Shown here piece by piece: positions 1 to 5,688 of a stretch of DNA of 10,820 bases (positions are counted from its first letter, which is position 1; every line of letters begins with the position of its first letter). The notes under the pieces were generated by a model. It was not told where the DNA came from. It worked only from the letters and a program-made list of their open reading frames with translations, and searched no databases. Position numbers and translations under genes: made by a program. The DNA lies in the NCBI GenBank assembly GCA_031279155.1, contig JAITJB010000248.1, positions 1 to 10,820 on the forward strand, given 5' to 3'. Origin of the DNA: Deltaproteobacteria bacterium. Its GTDB lineage: Bacteria > Desulfobacterota > Desulfarculia > Adiutricales > Adiutricaceae.

Positions 1-103
1 AGACAGTATCAACTTTAACCTGACCACGCCTTAAGACGTCAACACTAGTTAGGGCTTCAATTTCCTCAAAACCGTTAATAAAAAATACCGCTGCGCTGGC
101 CAT
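1..103 (-). CDS. DJ-1/PfpI (ThiJ) family protein, N-terminal fragment
   Basis: Only the first 34 residues are inside the window; the gene runs off the left edge. The peptide begins MASAAVFFINGFEEIEAL and continues with SVDVLRR. This is the characteristic first strand and helix of the DJ-1/PfpI superfamily (a hydrophobic strand, then NGFEEIEAL, then PVDVLRR-like). The third Glu of this stretch, E16, lines up with Glu18 of human DJ-1, which contacts the reactive cysteine in that family. The nucleophilic Cys would lie further on and cannot be seen. Family members act as deglycases, chaperones or small-molecule hydrolases, so the exact activity is open. The ATG is fixed by a strong AAAGGAGG five bases upstream. 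The gene follows pyrR on the same strand by 72 bases and is probably co-transcribed with it. Confidence 0.85.
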   Translation of the reverse strand, partial: MASAAVFFINGFEEIEALTSVDVLRRGQVKVDTV

Positions 104-108
104 GGGAT

Positions 109-116
109 CCTCCTTT
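109..116 (-). promoter_or_regulatory. Shine-Dalgarno of the DJ-1 family gene
   Basis: On the minus strand AAAGGAGG ends five bases before the ATG at 103-101. It is close to a full match to the anti-Shine-Dalgarno and sets the start of the truncated gene. Confidence 0.85.
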
Positions 117-145
117 AGAATTTAATTTTAGAATTTCTCTATGCT

Positions 146-175
146 GCTTTAAGACAATTTAGATCAGTTTAAAGC
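146..175. repeat. Inverted repeat between pyrR and the DJ-1 gene
   Basis: GCTTTAA (146-152) and TTAAAGC (169-175) form a perfect 7-base inverted repeat with a 16-base loop, directly after the pyrR stop. No T-run follows on the minus strand, so it is not a clear intrinsic terminator. It may be an intercistronic mRNA hairpin. A 10-base direct repeat, TTTAGAATTT, sits beside it at 114-123 and 127-136. Confidence 0.45.
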
Positions 176-715
176 TCAGTTTTTAGGCGGCTTTAATAGT
201 ATGATCTCATCGCCCAAGCCGTCGGCGGAAAAATTTACTTCGACCATCTCTTGGGCGCTGGTAGCCAAGATAAAGGGGGCGTAGTCGGCCTGGATAGGCA
301 TTTCGCGGTGGCCTCTGTCAACTAAGACGGCCAGTTCCACCCTTGCGGGACGACCAAACTCGGTTATGGCGTCTAAGGCCGCTCTAACCGTGCGCCCGGT
401 GTAGAGAACGTCATCGACTAAGACCACTCTCCGATCGTCTAAGGTAAAGGGGATCTCGGTGCGGCCCACCTTGGGAAAAGATCTGGCCCTGGTCCAGTCA
501 TCACGGTAGAGGTTAATGTCAATGATGCCTGAGGCTGGTTTCTGGCCTAAAATAGCGCTCATAAGATCGCTTAAGCGCTCGGAGATGGTAACCCCGCCCC
601 GGCGGATGCCTATTAAAAATGGGATCTCACTGTAGCGCTTAGTGATGTCCGTGGCCATGGAGGAGAGGGCTTGATTTATGTCGCCCGGTCCGTAGAGAAG
701 TTCTTTTTCGGTCAT
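176..715 (-). CDS. pyrR: Bifunctional pyr regulator / uracil phosphoribosyltransferase PyrR
   Basis: PyrR belongs to the type I phosphoribosyltransferases. It converts uracil and PRPP to UMP, and in Gram-positive bacteria it also binds pyr mRNA to cause attenuation. Numbered from the ATG, the PRPP loop is at about 97-109 (VVLVDDVLYTGRT), preceded by the family block IDINLYRDDW (about 65-74) and followed by GRPARVELAVLVDRGHREMPIQ (given here only as the key residues GRP, LAVLVDRGHRE, ADY). These blocks match Bacillus subtilis PyrR closely. I chose ATG at 715 because it gives 179 residues and the same spacing to the first helix as B. subtilis PyrR. An in-frame TTG at 730 would add five residues; neither start has a good Shine-Dalgarno. 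The gene starts 33 bases after the larC stop, so the two are probably one transcript. No pyr biosynthesis gene lies nearby, so whether RNA-binding control operates here is unknown. Confidence 0.96.
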   Translation of the reverse strand: MTEKELLYGPGDINQALSSMATDITKRYSEIPFLIGIRRGGVTISERLSDLMSAILGQKPASGIIDINLYRDDWTRARSFPKVGRTEIPFTLDDRRVVLVDDVLYTGRTVRAALDAITEFGRPARVELAVLVDRGHREMPIQADYAPFILATSAQEMVEVNFSADGLGDEIILLKPPKN

Positions 716-748
716 GAAAATACCATACAAGCGCCTAAAAGGCGTGTG

Positions 749-1678
749 TCAGTTCGATGTAAGTGGGATAGACGAGGCCTTTGGCCCCAAGGCGAAGAGG
801 CAGCCGTTAGGGGCGTTACTGAAGACCTTGGAGCCGTAAATTAAGGCTTGTTTTTCAATGGTCAGATTGGGCCATGGCCCGAAGATGGCCCCAAAGCTCT
901 TTAATAGCGATAAGCCCGTTGGGGTTACGGTTTCACCCTCGCCTGGAAAACCTCTGACCGTTACCCCCTCCAAAAGGATGGAGACCGCCGGGGCCGGGGA
1001 GGGCAATATCCCATGGGCGCAGTTGATTTGGCCATCAGATAGGGGCAGGGGCCCGCAAATGAGCTGACTAAAATTTAGCCTATCAAAAAAAATAGAAGCT
1101 AGCCCAATATCCATCAGGCTATCTAAGGCGCCGACCTCGTGGAAAGTTACGCTATCGGCAGGTCTATCGTGGACTAAGCCTTCGGCTGCGGCCAGCATGG
1201 TAAAGGCCTTTATGGCCAAATTTTTAGCTCCCTCGGTAATATCGGCGCTCTCAAAAAAAGCCCTAACATCGCTCATGGTCCGGTGACTGTGCTCATGGGG
1301 GATATCAGCCGCTAGGGCTAAGCCTCCGATACCGTTAACGCTTCTTTTTTCCAATTTGACCCGGCCTTGAAGGGTTTTTAAGCCGAGTTTACCCAAAAAC
1401 TCATCAAAGAGGCTTTGGTCGGCCCCGGCTAAGGCGGCCAGGCCGGCCACTAAGATATCGCCGCTGACGCCTGAGTGAGGCCTTATGACCAAAAGGGGGC
1501 GCTGGGACGCAAGGCTAGCGTGTACATGGGGCTCATGGTGGTGTTCATGGTGTTGATCTCGAGCGTCGCCAGGAACATCATGGTGCTCATGATGATGCTC
1601 ATGGTGCTCATCATGATGCTTAGAGCCGCCTAGGGTGATCTTTTGGTCCTTAAAATCTGTCAAATGATGGTTTTTCAA
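749..1678 (-). CDS. larC: Nickel-pincer cofactor protein LarC, LarC1 domain only, with His-rich N-terminus
   Basis: In lactobacilli LarC inserts nickel into the pyridinium dithiocarboxylate mononucleotide cofactor of lactate racemase, using CTP. This 309-residue protein shows the LarC1 (DUF111 / Ni_insertion) blocks: SGVSGDILVAGLAAL (about 69-83), HSHRTMSDVRAFF, AAEGLVH, VTFHEVGALDSLMDI (about 178-192), GPLPLSDGQ, AHGILPSPAPA and GETVTPTG. It ends where LarC1 ends (GSKVFSNAPNGCLFALG plus a short tail). The LarC2 part, which binds CTP, is absent: pyrR begins 33 bases later. The aspartate that normally precedes the GxSGD motif appears replaced (RPHSGVSGD). Residues 1-53 contain 18 histidines in HH/HHH clusters, like nickel-storage tails of HypB or SlyD. 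The start is TTG at 1678, since no ATG exists after the upstream stop; a weak AGG lies six bases before it. Whether the protein is active without LarC2 is unknown. Confidence 0.92.
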   Translation of the reverse strand: MKNHHLTDFKDQKITLGGSKHHDEHHEHHHEHHDVPGDARDQHHEHHHEPHVHASLASQRPLLVIRPHSGVSGDILVAGLAALAGADQSLFDEFLGKLGLKTLQGRVKLEKRSVNGIGGLALAADIPHEHSHRTMSDVRAFFESADITEGAKNLAIKAFTMLAAAEGLVHDRPADSVTFHEVGALDSLMDIGLASIFFDRLNFSQLICGPLPLSDGQINCAHGILPSPAPAVSILLEGVTVRGFPGEGETVTPTGLSLLKSFGAIFGPWPNLTIEKQALIYGSKVFSNAPNGCLFALGPKASSIPLTSN

Positions 1679-1735
1679 TATTAGCCTAAATCTTGCCTCG
1701 ATGGCGCTGGTTAATGGTTAAAAAAAAGTTACTGG

Positions 1736-1785
1736 AAAAAATTACCGCCAAGCTATAGACGCATGGCGGAAAAGGAGACTACGTC
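1736..1785 (-). terminator. Hairpins with T-run just upstream of larC (second terminator or attenuator)
   Basis: On the minus strand a GAGAC-GTA-GTCTC hairpin (1785-1773) is followed by a 6-bp stem CCGCCA/TGGCGG (1769-1764 with 1750-1745, 13-base loop) and then TAATTTTTT (1744-1736). A further run of Ts lies at about 1727-1721. The second stem followed by the T-run resembles an intrinsic terminator. It lies after the corC-like gene's own terminator and about 60 bases before the larC start, so it could be a back-up terminator or an attenuator in the larC leader. Confidence 0.45.
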
Positions 1786-1804
1786 TCTAACATAGTCGCC
1801 TTAC

Positions 1805-1846
1805 AAAAAAAGCTTAACTAACAAGTTAGCCTATTTTTCTTAAGCT
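1805..1846 (-). terminator. Intrinsic terminator after the corC-like gene
   Basis: Read on the minus strand, AGCTTAA (1846-1840) pairs with TTAAGCT (1817-1811), and inside it CTAAC pairs with GTTAG (1829-1825 with 1822-1818). Seven Ts follow (1811-1805). It lies 17 bases after the corC-like stop and points the right way to end that transcript. Confidence 0.7.
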
Positions 1847-1862
1847 AAGTTAGGTAGCATGT

Positions 1863-2783
1863 CTAGAGGCGGTTTCGGTCAGCTTCGGCCTGGTTTTCGG
1901 ACGAATCCTCCGGGACAAAGCGGCGGATTTCGACCTCATCGACCTTTCGGTTGTCGGCAGCCCGGATGTGGAAGACGTAATCGCCAAATCTTATCTTTTC
2001 GTCAGGAGCCGGGACGCGGCTGACCTGGTCGGTTAAAAAGCCGCCCAAGGTCTCGTAGTCGCCCTCAGGGATGGGTTCGGGCAGGGCCTCATTGAGATCG
2101 GATATGGAGATGTGGCCAGTAGCGATAAAAACGCCGGGCTCGGTTTCCCGGATGTCTTTTTCCTGATCAACATCGTACTCATCGTTGATATCGCCGATGA
2201 TCTCCTCGATGATATCCTCCATGGTTACCAGGCCAGCTGTGCCGCCGTATTCGTCTAAGACCACGGCGATGTGGCTTTTTTTGTGGAGTAATTCCGAGAG
2301 GATGTCGCCAATTAAGCGGTTGGCGTGGACCAGTATGACAGGGCGTAAAAGTTCCTTGGGGACCGTAGCCTTACCGTCGGTACCCCAATAGTTTAAAAGA
2401 TCCTTGGCCATGAGAAAACCGACGATATGATCCAAATCGCCATTGTAGATAGGCAGCCTGGAATAGCCCTGTTCTTTGACGATATCGATGACCTCGCCAA
2501 TGGTGGCGTTTTGATCCACTCCGATTACCTTGATGCGCGGGGTCATGATCTTTTTGACCACGGTATCACTGAACTCGAAAATGCTCTGAATCATCTCCCC
2601 GGAGCTGCGAGGGATGGCCCCGCTTTCGGCGCCGTGGTCAATTAAATCGGTAATTTCCTCCTCAATGCGGGCAGAGGTGAGGGAATACTTGCGGAAAGGT
2701 CTAAGAAGGCGGGCAAGCATTCCCGATTTAGATGAGCCGTCGTCCAAATTGGGAATCTCCTTGGTTGGGGTTATAGACCGCAA
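1863..2783 (-). CDS. corC: CorC/HlyC-family CBS-domain protein (magnesium/cobalt efflux type)
   Basis: A soluble 306-residue protein like E. coli CorC (YbeX, 292 residues). A family motif MTPR is at 80-83. The first CBS repeat covers about 84-135 (SRLPIYNGDLDHIVGFLMAKDLL). The second covers about 148-205 and includes AVVLDEYGGTAGLVTMEDIIEEIIG and GDINDEYD. A C-terminal CorC_HlyC (transporter-associated) domain covers about 215-290 (GHISISDLNEAL, DYETLGGFL, GDYVFHI). It lacks the DUF21/CNNM membrane domain of the longer relatives. CorC proteins bind adenine nucleotides and are linked to Mg/Co resistance; the mechanism is not settled. The start is probably TTG at 2783, the first start after a stop, with AGGG eight bases upstream; ATG at residue 22 is the alternative. 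The gene follows the FHA regulator by 52 bases and has a terminator just after its stop. Confidence 0.94.
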   Translation of the reverse strand: MRSITPTKEIPNLDDGSSKSGMLARLLRPFRKYSLTSARIEEEITDLIDHGAESGAIPRSSGEMIQSIFEFSDTVVKKIMTPRIKVIGVDQNATIGEVIDIVKEQGYSRLPIYNGDLDHIVGFLMAKDLLNYWGTDGKATVPKELLRPVILVHANRLIGDILSELLHKKSHIAVVLDEYGGTAGLVTMEDIIEEIIGDINDEYDVDQEKDIRETEPGVFIATGHISISDLNEALPEPIPEGDYETLGGFLTDQVSRVPAPDEKIRFGDYVFHIRAADNRKVDEVEIRRFVPEDSSENQAEADRNRL

Positions 2784-2810
2784 AAAGTGACCCTAATCGC
2801 GGCCATGGGG

Positions 2811-2831
2811 GAGGCTTAGTTATCTAGCCTC
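2811..2831 (-). repeat. Intercistronic hairpin between the FHA-AAA+ gene and the corC-like gene
   Basis: GAGGCT(T)AG and CTAGCCTC pair into an eight-base-pair stem with one bulged T and a TTAT loop. It sits between the stop of the FHA-AAA+ gene and the start of the corC-like gene. There is no T-run, so it is more likely an mRNA stability or processing element than a terminator. Confidence 0.5.
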
Positions 2832-2835
2832 GGAT

Positions 2836-4755
2836 TTAGTCTTCGTCATCCTCATTAGGGATATTGGTTTGGCCCGGCGACCTGGGCGGGAAAGGAGAGG
2901 TCTGGGGCTGGAAATCCATGGTATCTAAGCCAAAAGCCCGGCACTTTTTGATGATATCCTCCGCGCTCAGGCTTAAGACCTCAGCGGCCTTCTCAATATC
3001 TCCGCCGTGGGTGGAAAGGGCTTTGAGCAGAAAGCAGCGCTCAGCTTCGCCTAGGAGAGTATCGGAAGTAATTTGCTCGCCGTGGTTGAAGACATCAGGG
3101 GCTAGCCTTAAGTGGAGCGGCAGGCAATCTAGGACCACGTGGCCATTTCTGGTGAACTGGGCCATATTTTGGCACTCGTTTTTAAGTTCCGTGATATTGC
3201 CTGGCCAGGGGTAGGCCCTGAGGCACTCGACCACCGAGTGATCGATGGAGTGGAAGGGCAGACCCAAAAACTTGGCCGCCTTGGAGATAAACTGTTGGGC
3301 CAAGGCCTCGATATCGTTTTTCGTGTCCCTAAGGGGCGGTAGGGCCAGGTTAATGGCCGTCAGGCGGGCGTAGAGGTCCTCGCGAAAGGAGCCGTTTTCA
3401 ACCATTTCTTGGAGGTTTGCCGAGGATGACGTCACAAAGCGGACCGAAACAGTTCGGGAGTATCTAGCGCCCAAGGGGTACAATAAACCCTGCTCTAAGG
3501 CCATTAAGAGGCTGCGCTGAGTATTTAAGGGTAAATGCTCGATGTGCCGTAAAAAGAGGGTCCCATTGTCGGCTAAGGCCATTAAGCCCAAGGTCGTCTC
3601 CGATCCCCCCTCTTGACCAAAGAGGACCAGATCTATCTGGGCTTGGGAGAGTCCGGTCAGGGTCAGATCTAAGAAGCGACCGTTTCGTTTACCACTTTGC
3701 TGGTGGATGTGGTTGGCTAAGCTGGTCTTACCGGTGCCGACCTCGCCGGCTATGAAGATGGGGCGACCGCCTTGGGCCATTTGGGCGGCTGTTGAAAAAA
3801 TGACCTTGATTTGAAGATCGCGGTTCATCAGGTTACTGATGGCTTCTACCGAGACGTCTTTTTGCGACGAGCTATCTTCGCGGTTGTATTCCTGGAAAGC
3901 GTTTTTTATAAAGGGACTTATCATCTGGGCTAAGGCCGACAGTAAGTTTAGATCTTTTTCTTCTAAATTTTCGTTGGAGTTCTCCAGATAAATTAAGCCC
4001 AAAGGACCGTCGTCTTCGCCGTTATAGAGGGGAGCTATGACGCATGGGACGTCGATGTGCTCGATGTGGCGCTGGCCAGAATTAAAGTACAGTTCATTTA
4101 TGATGTGCGGCCAGACTAAACCCTGGCCCATTTCCGTAACCATGCGGTAGGGGACCTGGCTTAAGAGGAGGCGTTTATCTTCGGGGAAGGAAAACATCGA
4201 GATCTGACCTAAATTATCAGTGCCGCCGGGCCAGAGGATGGATACGGCGGTGGCCCCCATGTTGTCTTCTAAAAATTGGATTATTATTTTATTGACGTCA
4301 TGAACTTTAGCTTGGCATAAGGCGTAGTTTAAGTTGGCAACCAAGGCCGCCTGCTGAGTACTCAGTAGCCTTGCCGCTTCCTGGGCCTGGCGGGTGACCA
4401 AGTTTTGCTGAGGCTCGTTGATGGCGTTTAAAATTAAGGCCGCTGGGGCCGGTCCGGTTATGACGTCTAAAAAAGGCTCGAAGATATAGATTTCCTGGCC
4501 GATTTTGATGCAGTCAAAGGGGTTAAGTTGCACTTTGCCGCTAATCGGGGAATCATTAACCAAAGTGCCGTTGGTGCTATTGAGATCTTCTATAAAATAG
4601 GCGGCTTCGGTTTTGGTAATTTCGGCGTGTCGCCTAGAGGCGCTGCGATCAAAGAGAATAAGGTCACAGAAAGACGCCCGGCCTAACATGGCCTTTTCAG
4701 GTATAGTAAACCTGAAGCCCAAACGATCTTCGCGAAATGCTACAAGTTCGGCCAT
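2836..4755 (-). CDS. FHA-GAF-AAA+-Fis protein, degenerate enhancer-binding-type regulator
   Basis: The protein has 639 residues from ATG 4755. An N-terminal FHA domain (about 5-95) shows LGR at 24-26, SRRH at 40-43 and STNGT at 60-64, as expected for a phosphothreonine-binding module. A GAF-like segment covers about 125-285, and the AAA+ module characteristic of sigma-54 activators covers about 305-535. A Fis-type helix-turn-helix follows at about 568-610. Walker A is intact (GEVGTGKT, 337-344), as is the arginine-finger block FREDLYARL (457-465). Three hallmarks are lost: the GAFTGA loop reads GGSETTLG (383-390), the Walker B acids read RH (NGTLFLRH, 397-404, normally DE), and the sensor II arginine is T522 (WPGNITEL, normally WPGNVREL). 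The frame is open throughout. It may be a nucleotide-binding or phosphopeptide-responsive DNA-binding regulator that no longer remodels sigma-54 RNA polymerase; that is inference. The start is supported by AAGG six bases upstream; an in-frame TTG at 4842 adds 29 residues but lacks support. Confidence 0.93.
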   Translation of the reverse strand: MAELVAFREDRLGFRFTIPEKAMLGRASFCDLILFDRSASRRHAEITKTEAAYFIEDLNSTNGTLVNDSPISGKVQLNPFDCIKIGQEIYIFEPFLDVITGPAPAALILNAINEPQQNLVTRQAQEAARLLSTQQAALVANLNYALCQAKVHDVNKIIIQFLEDNMGATAVSILWPGGTDNLGQISMFSFPEDKRLLLSQVPYRMVTEMGQGLVWPHIINELYFNSGQRHIEHIDVPCVIAPLYNGEDDGPLGLIYLENSNENLEEKDLNLLSALAQMISPFIKNAFQEYNREDSSSQKDVSVEAISNLMNRDLQIKVIFSTAAQMAQGGRPIFIAGEVGTGKTSLANHIHQQSGKRNGRFLDLTLTGLSQAQIDLVLFGQEGGSETTLGLMALADNGTLFLRHIEHLPLNTQRSLLMALEQGLLYPLGARYSRTVSVRFVTSSSANLQEMVENGSFREDLYARLTAINLALPPLRDTKNDIEALAQQFISKAAKFLGLPFHSIDHSVVECLRAYPWPGNITELKNECQNMAQFTRNGHVVLDCLPLHLRLAPDVFNHGEQITSDTLLGEAERCFLLKALSTHGGDIEKAAEVLSLSAEDIIKKCRAFGLDTMDFQPQTSPFPPRSPGQTNIPNEDDED

Positions 4756-4761
4756 TGGGTA

Positions 4762-4765
4762 CCTT
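4762..4765 (-). promoter_or_regulatory. Ribosome binding site deciding the start of the FHA-AAA+ gene
   Basis: CAAGG lies six bases before ATG 4755-4753 on the minus strand. The resulting N-terminus (MAELVAFRED) leads straight into the FHA domain. This favours it over the upstream in-frame TTG at 4842, whose extra 29 codons span a hairpin and an 8-T run. Confidence 0.6.
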
Positions 4766-4791
4766 GATAACGCCGGTAGGTTACGTGCGAG

Positions 4792-4811
4792 AAAAAAAAC
4801 TAGGACCCTAG
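4792..4811 (-). terminator. Short hairpin with 8 Ts in the leader of the FHA-AAA+ gene
   Basis: On the minus strand CTAGG-GT-CCTAG (4811-4800) is followed at once by eight Ts (4799-4792). The stem is short and the loop tight (more realistically 4 bp with a 4-base loop), so it is at best a weak terminator or attenuator about 40 bases before the start codon. Confidence 0.3.
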
Positions 4812-5066
4812 ATATCCGGCAAATAAAGTAGGGCTTAGTCAACCGGCTAAAAACCCTTACGTCGGTATATAGAAGCTGAAGGGGGCGTACCTAAAGCCGG
4901 GTAACTGACTCAGATGATATCATACTTTAAATAAAGCAACAAAGAGTATTTTAGACCGATAACAGTTCCCGGAAAACAGTTTCCAAAAAATAGTTTAAAA
5001 AACATGGCCAAGTCTGGCCAAGGCGCCCCAAAGCCTAGCTTAAGCCAAAGCCCGGCTAAAAATAAA

Positions 5067-5095
5067 GGTGATTTTTTTCGGGGATCTGCTATAAT
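5067..5095 (+). promoter_or_regulatory. Extended -10 promoter for dut
   Basis: A perfect TATAAT (5090-5095) is preceded by TG at 5087-5088, giving the extended -10 form TGCTATAAT. The -35 region is poor (GGTGAT at 17-base spacing), which is typical of extended -10 promoters. Transcription would start near 5101-5103, leaving a leader of about 105 bases before the dut ATG. Confidence 0.7.
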
Positions 5096-5107
5096 CCATT
5101 TTTCAGG

Positions 5108-5132
5108 CCGGGCCCTAAATTCCCGGTTTTTT
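5108..5132 (+). terminator. Hairpin with six Ts at the very start of the dut leader
   Basis: CCGGG (5108-5112) pairs with CCCGG (5122-5126) around a nine-base loop, and six Ts follow directly (5127-5132). It has the form of a short intrinsic terminator. It lies only a few bases downstream of the predicted dut transcription start, so it may end transcripts coming from upstream, attenuate dut, or cap the 5' end of the mRNA. Confidence 0.45.
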
Positions 5133-5194
5133 CATTGGTCCCTAAAAGACCCTATCCACTAAACCCGAACCCTGGCCAAAATCTAAGGTCAGTC

Positions 5195-5199
5195 GGGAG
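5195..5199 (+). promoter_or_regulatory. Ribosome binding site deciding the dut start
   Basis: GGGAG lies seven bases before ATG 5207. It supports this start over the in-frame TTG at 5135, which would add 24 residues of unconserved, proline-rich sequence. Confidence 0.65.
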
Positions 5200-5206
5200 T
5201 CCGACC

Positions 5207-5677
5207 ATGACCGCCCCTCAAAGTTCCCAAGAAGTTTTAGTTTTTAAGCGCTTAGCCTCAGATCCCAATTGGCCCGTTCCCTCTTATGGTACGAGCGGGG
5301 CCTCGGGCTTAGATCTGGCCGTTAACATTTCCGAGCCAATTACCTTGGCCCCTGGGGCCATTAGGCTTTTACCCACTGGTTGGTCGGTAGCCATAAAGCC
5401 GGGTTTTGAGGGCCAGGTGCGCCCGCGAAGCGGCTGGGCCTTAAAGCACGGCATAACTTTGGTAAACTCCCCCGGAACCATCGATAGCGACTACCGAGGC
5501 GAGATCTCCTTAGCCATCATAAACTTGGGGCCCAAAGCCGTAACCATCAATAGAGGCGACCGGCTAGCTCAGTTGGTCATCGCCAAGGTTTATCACCCTC
5601 AGGTTGTTGTAAGCGATCTCGATGAGACGCCCCGAGGCTCAGGCGGCTTTGGTTCCACCGGCTTAAATGGAGCTTAG
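5207..5677 (+). CDS. dut: Deoxyuridine 5'-triphosphate nucleotidohydrolase (dUTPase)
   Basis: The trimeric dUTPase hydrolyses dUTP to dUMP and pyrophosphate in the cytoplasm, keeping uracil out of DNA and feeding dTMP synthesis. All five family motifs are present in the 156-residue protein. Motif 1 is SGLDL (33-37) and motif 2 is RPRSG (72-76). Motif 3 is NSPGTIDSDYRGE (87-99), with the catalytic Asp at 93. Motif 4 is RGDRLAQ (116-122) and motif 5 is the glycine-rich RGSGGFGSTG (143-152), which closes over the neighbouring active site. Length is normal for the family. The start is the ATG with GGGAG seven bases upstream. It is the first gene of a plus-strand unit; the next gene's Shine-Dalgarno overlaps its stop codon, so the two are translated from one message. 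Confidence 0.98.
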   Translation: MTAPQSSQEVLVFKRLASDPNWPVPSYGTSGASGLDLAVNISEPITLAPGAIRLLPTGWSVAIKPGFEGQVRPRSGWALKHGITLVNSPGTIDSDYRGEISLAIINLGPKAVTINRGDRLAQLVIAKVYHPQVVVSDLDETPRGSGGFGSTGLNGA

Positions 5678-5681
5678 GGGG
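5676..5681 (+). promoter_or_regulatory. Ribosome binding site of the MBL-fold gene, overlapping the dut stop
   Basis: AGGGGG begins inside the dut TAG stop (5675-5677) and lies seven bases before the TTG start at 5689. This is direct evidence for a TTG start here and for coupled expression with dut. Confidence 0.75.
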
Positions 5682-5688
5682 ATTTAGC

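Larger units (their letters stand above)
4756..5206. other. Divergent control region between the FHA-AAA+ gene and dut
   Basis: These 451 bases hold no convincing gene. They contain the dut promoter and leader hairpin on the right and a small hairpin with 8 Ts in the leftward leader. Also present are a 10-base palindrome ATGATATCAT (4914-4923) and a GGAAA-ACAG-TTTCC hairpin (4971-4984) beside a near-copy of its right half (AACAGTTCC at 4961-4969). TGGCCAAG occurs twice with 10-base phasing (5005-5012 and 5015-5022), and CCGGCTAAAAA occurs twice (4843-4853, 5052-5062). No clear promoter for the leftward gene was found. TTGACT at 4842-4837 is a possible -35, but no good -10 follows it. Confidence 0.5.

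Noticed and set aside
716..760. A programmed frameshift at the end of larC leading into LarC2.
   Set aside because: Only 33 bases separate the larC stop from pyrR, so there is no room for a LarC2 domain in any frame.
1500..1640. A tandem repeat or CRISPR-like array.
   Set aside because: The repeated CATGATG/CATGGTG pattern is simply His/Glu codons of the LarC tail; there are no regular spacers.
2803..2805. ATG at 2805 with a purine-poor upstream as the start of the corC-like gene.
   Set aside because: It is out of frame with the CorC protein and hits a stop after eleven codons.
3550..3680. A sequencing frameshift explaining the missing GAFTGA and Walker B motifs.
   Set aside because: The frame is continuous and flanking residues align well (LVLFGQE before, ADNGTLFL and REDLYARL after), so the changes are substitutions and not a shift.
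4756..5206. A sigma-54 promoter in the divergent region, expected next to an enhancer-binding-type gene.
   Set aside because: TGGCCAAGGCGC at 5015-5026 is reminiscent of a -24 element, but the GC of the -12 element is not placed correctly and no TTGC-type box follows.
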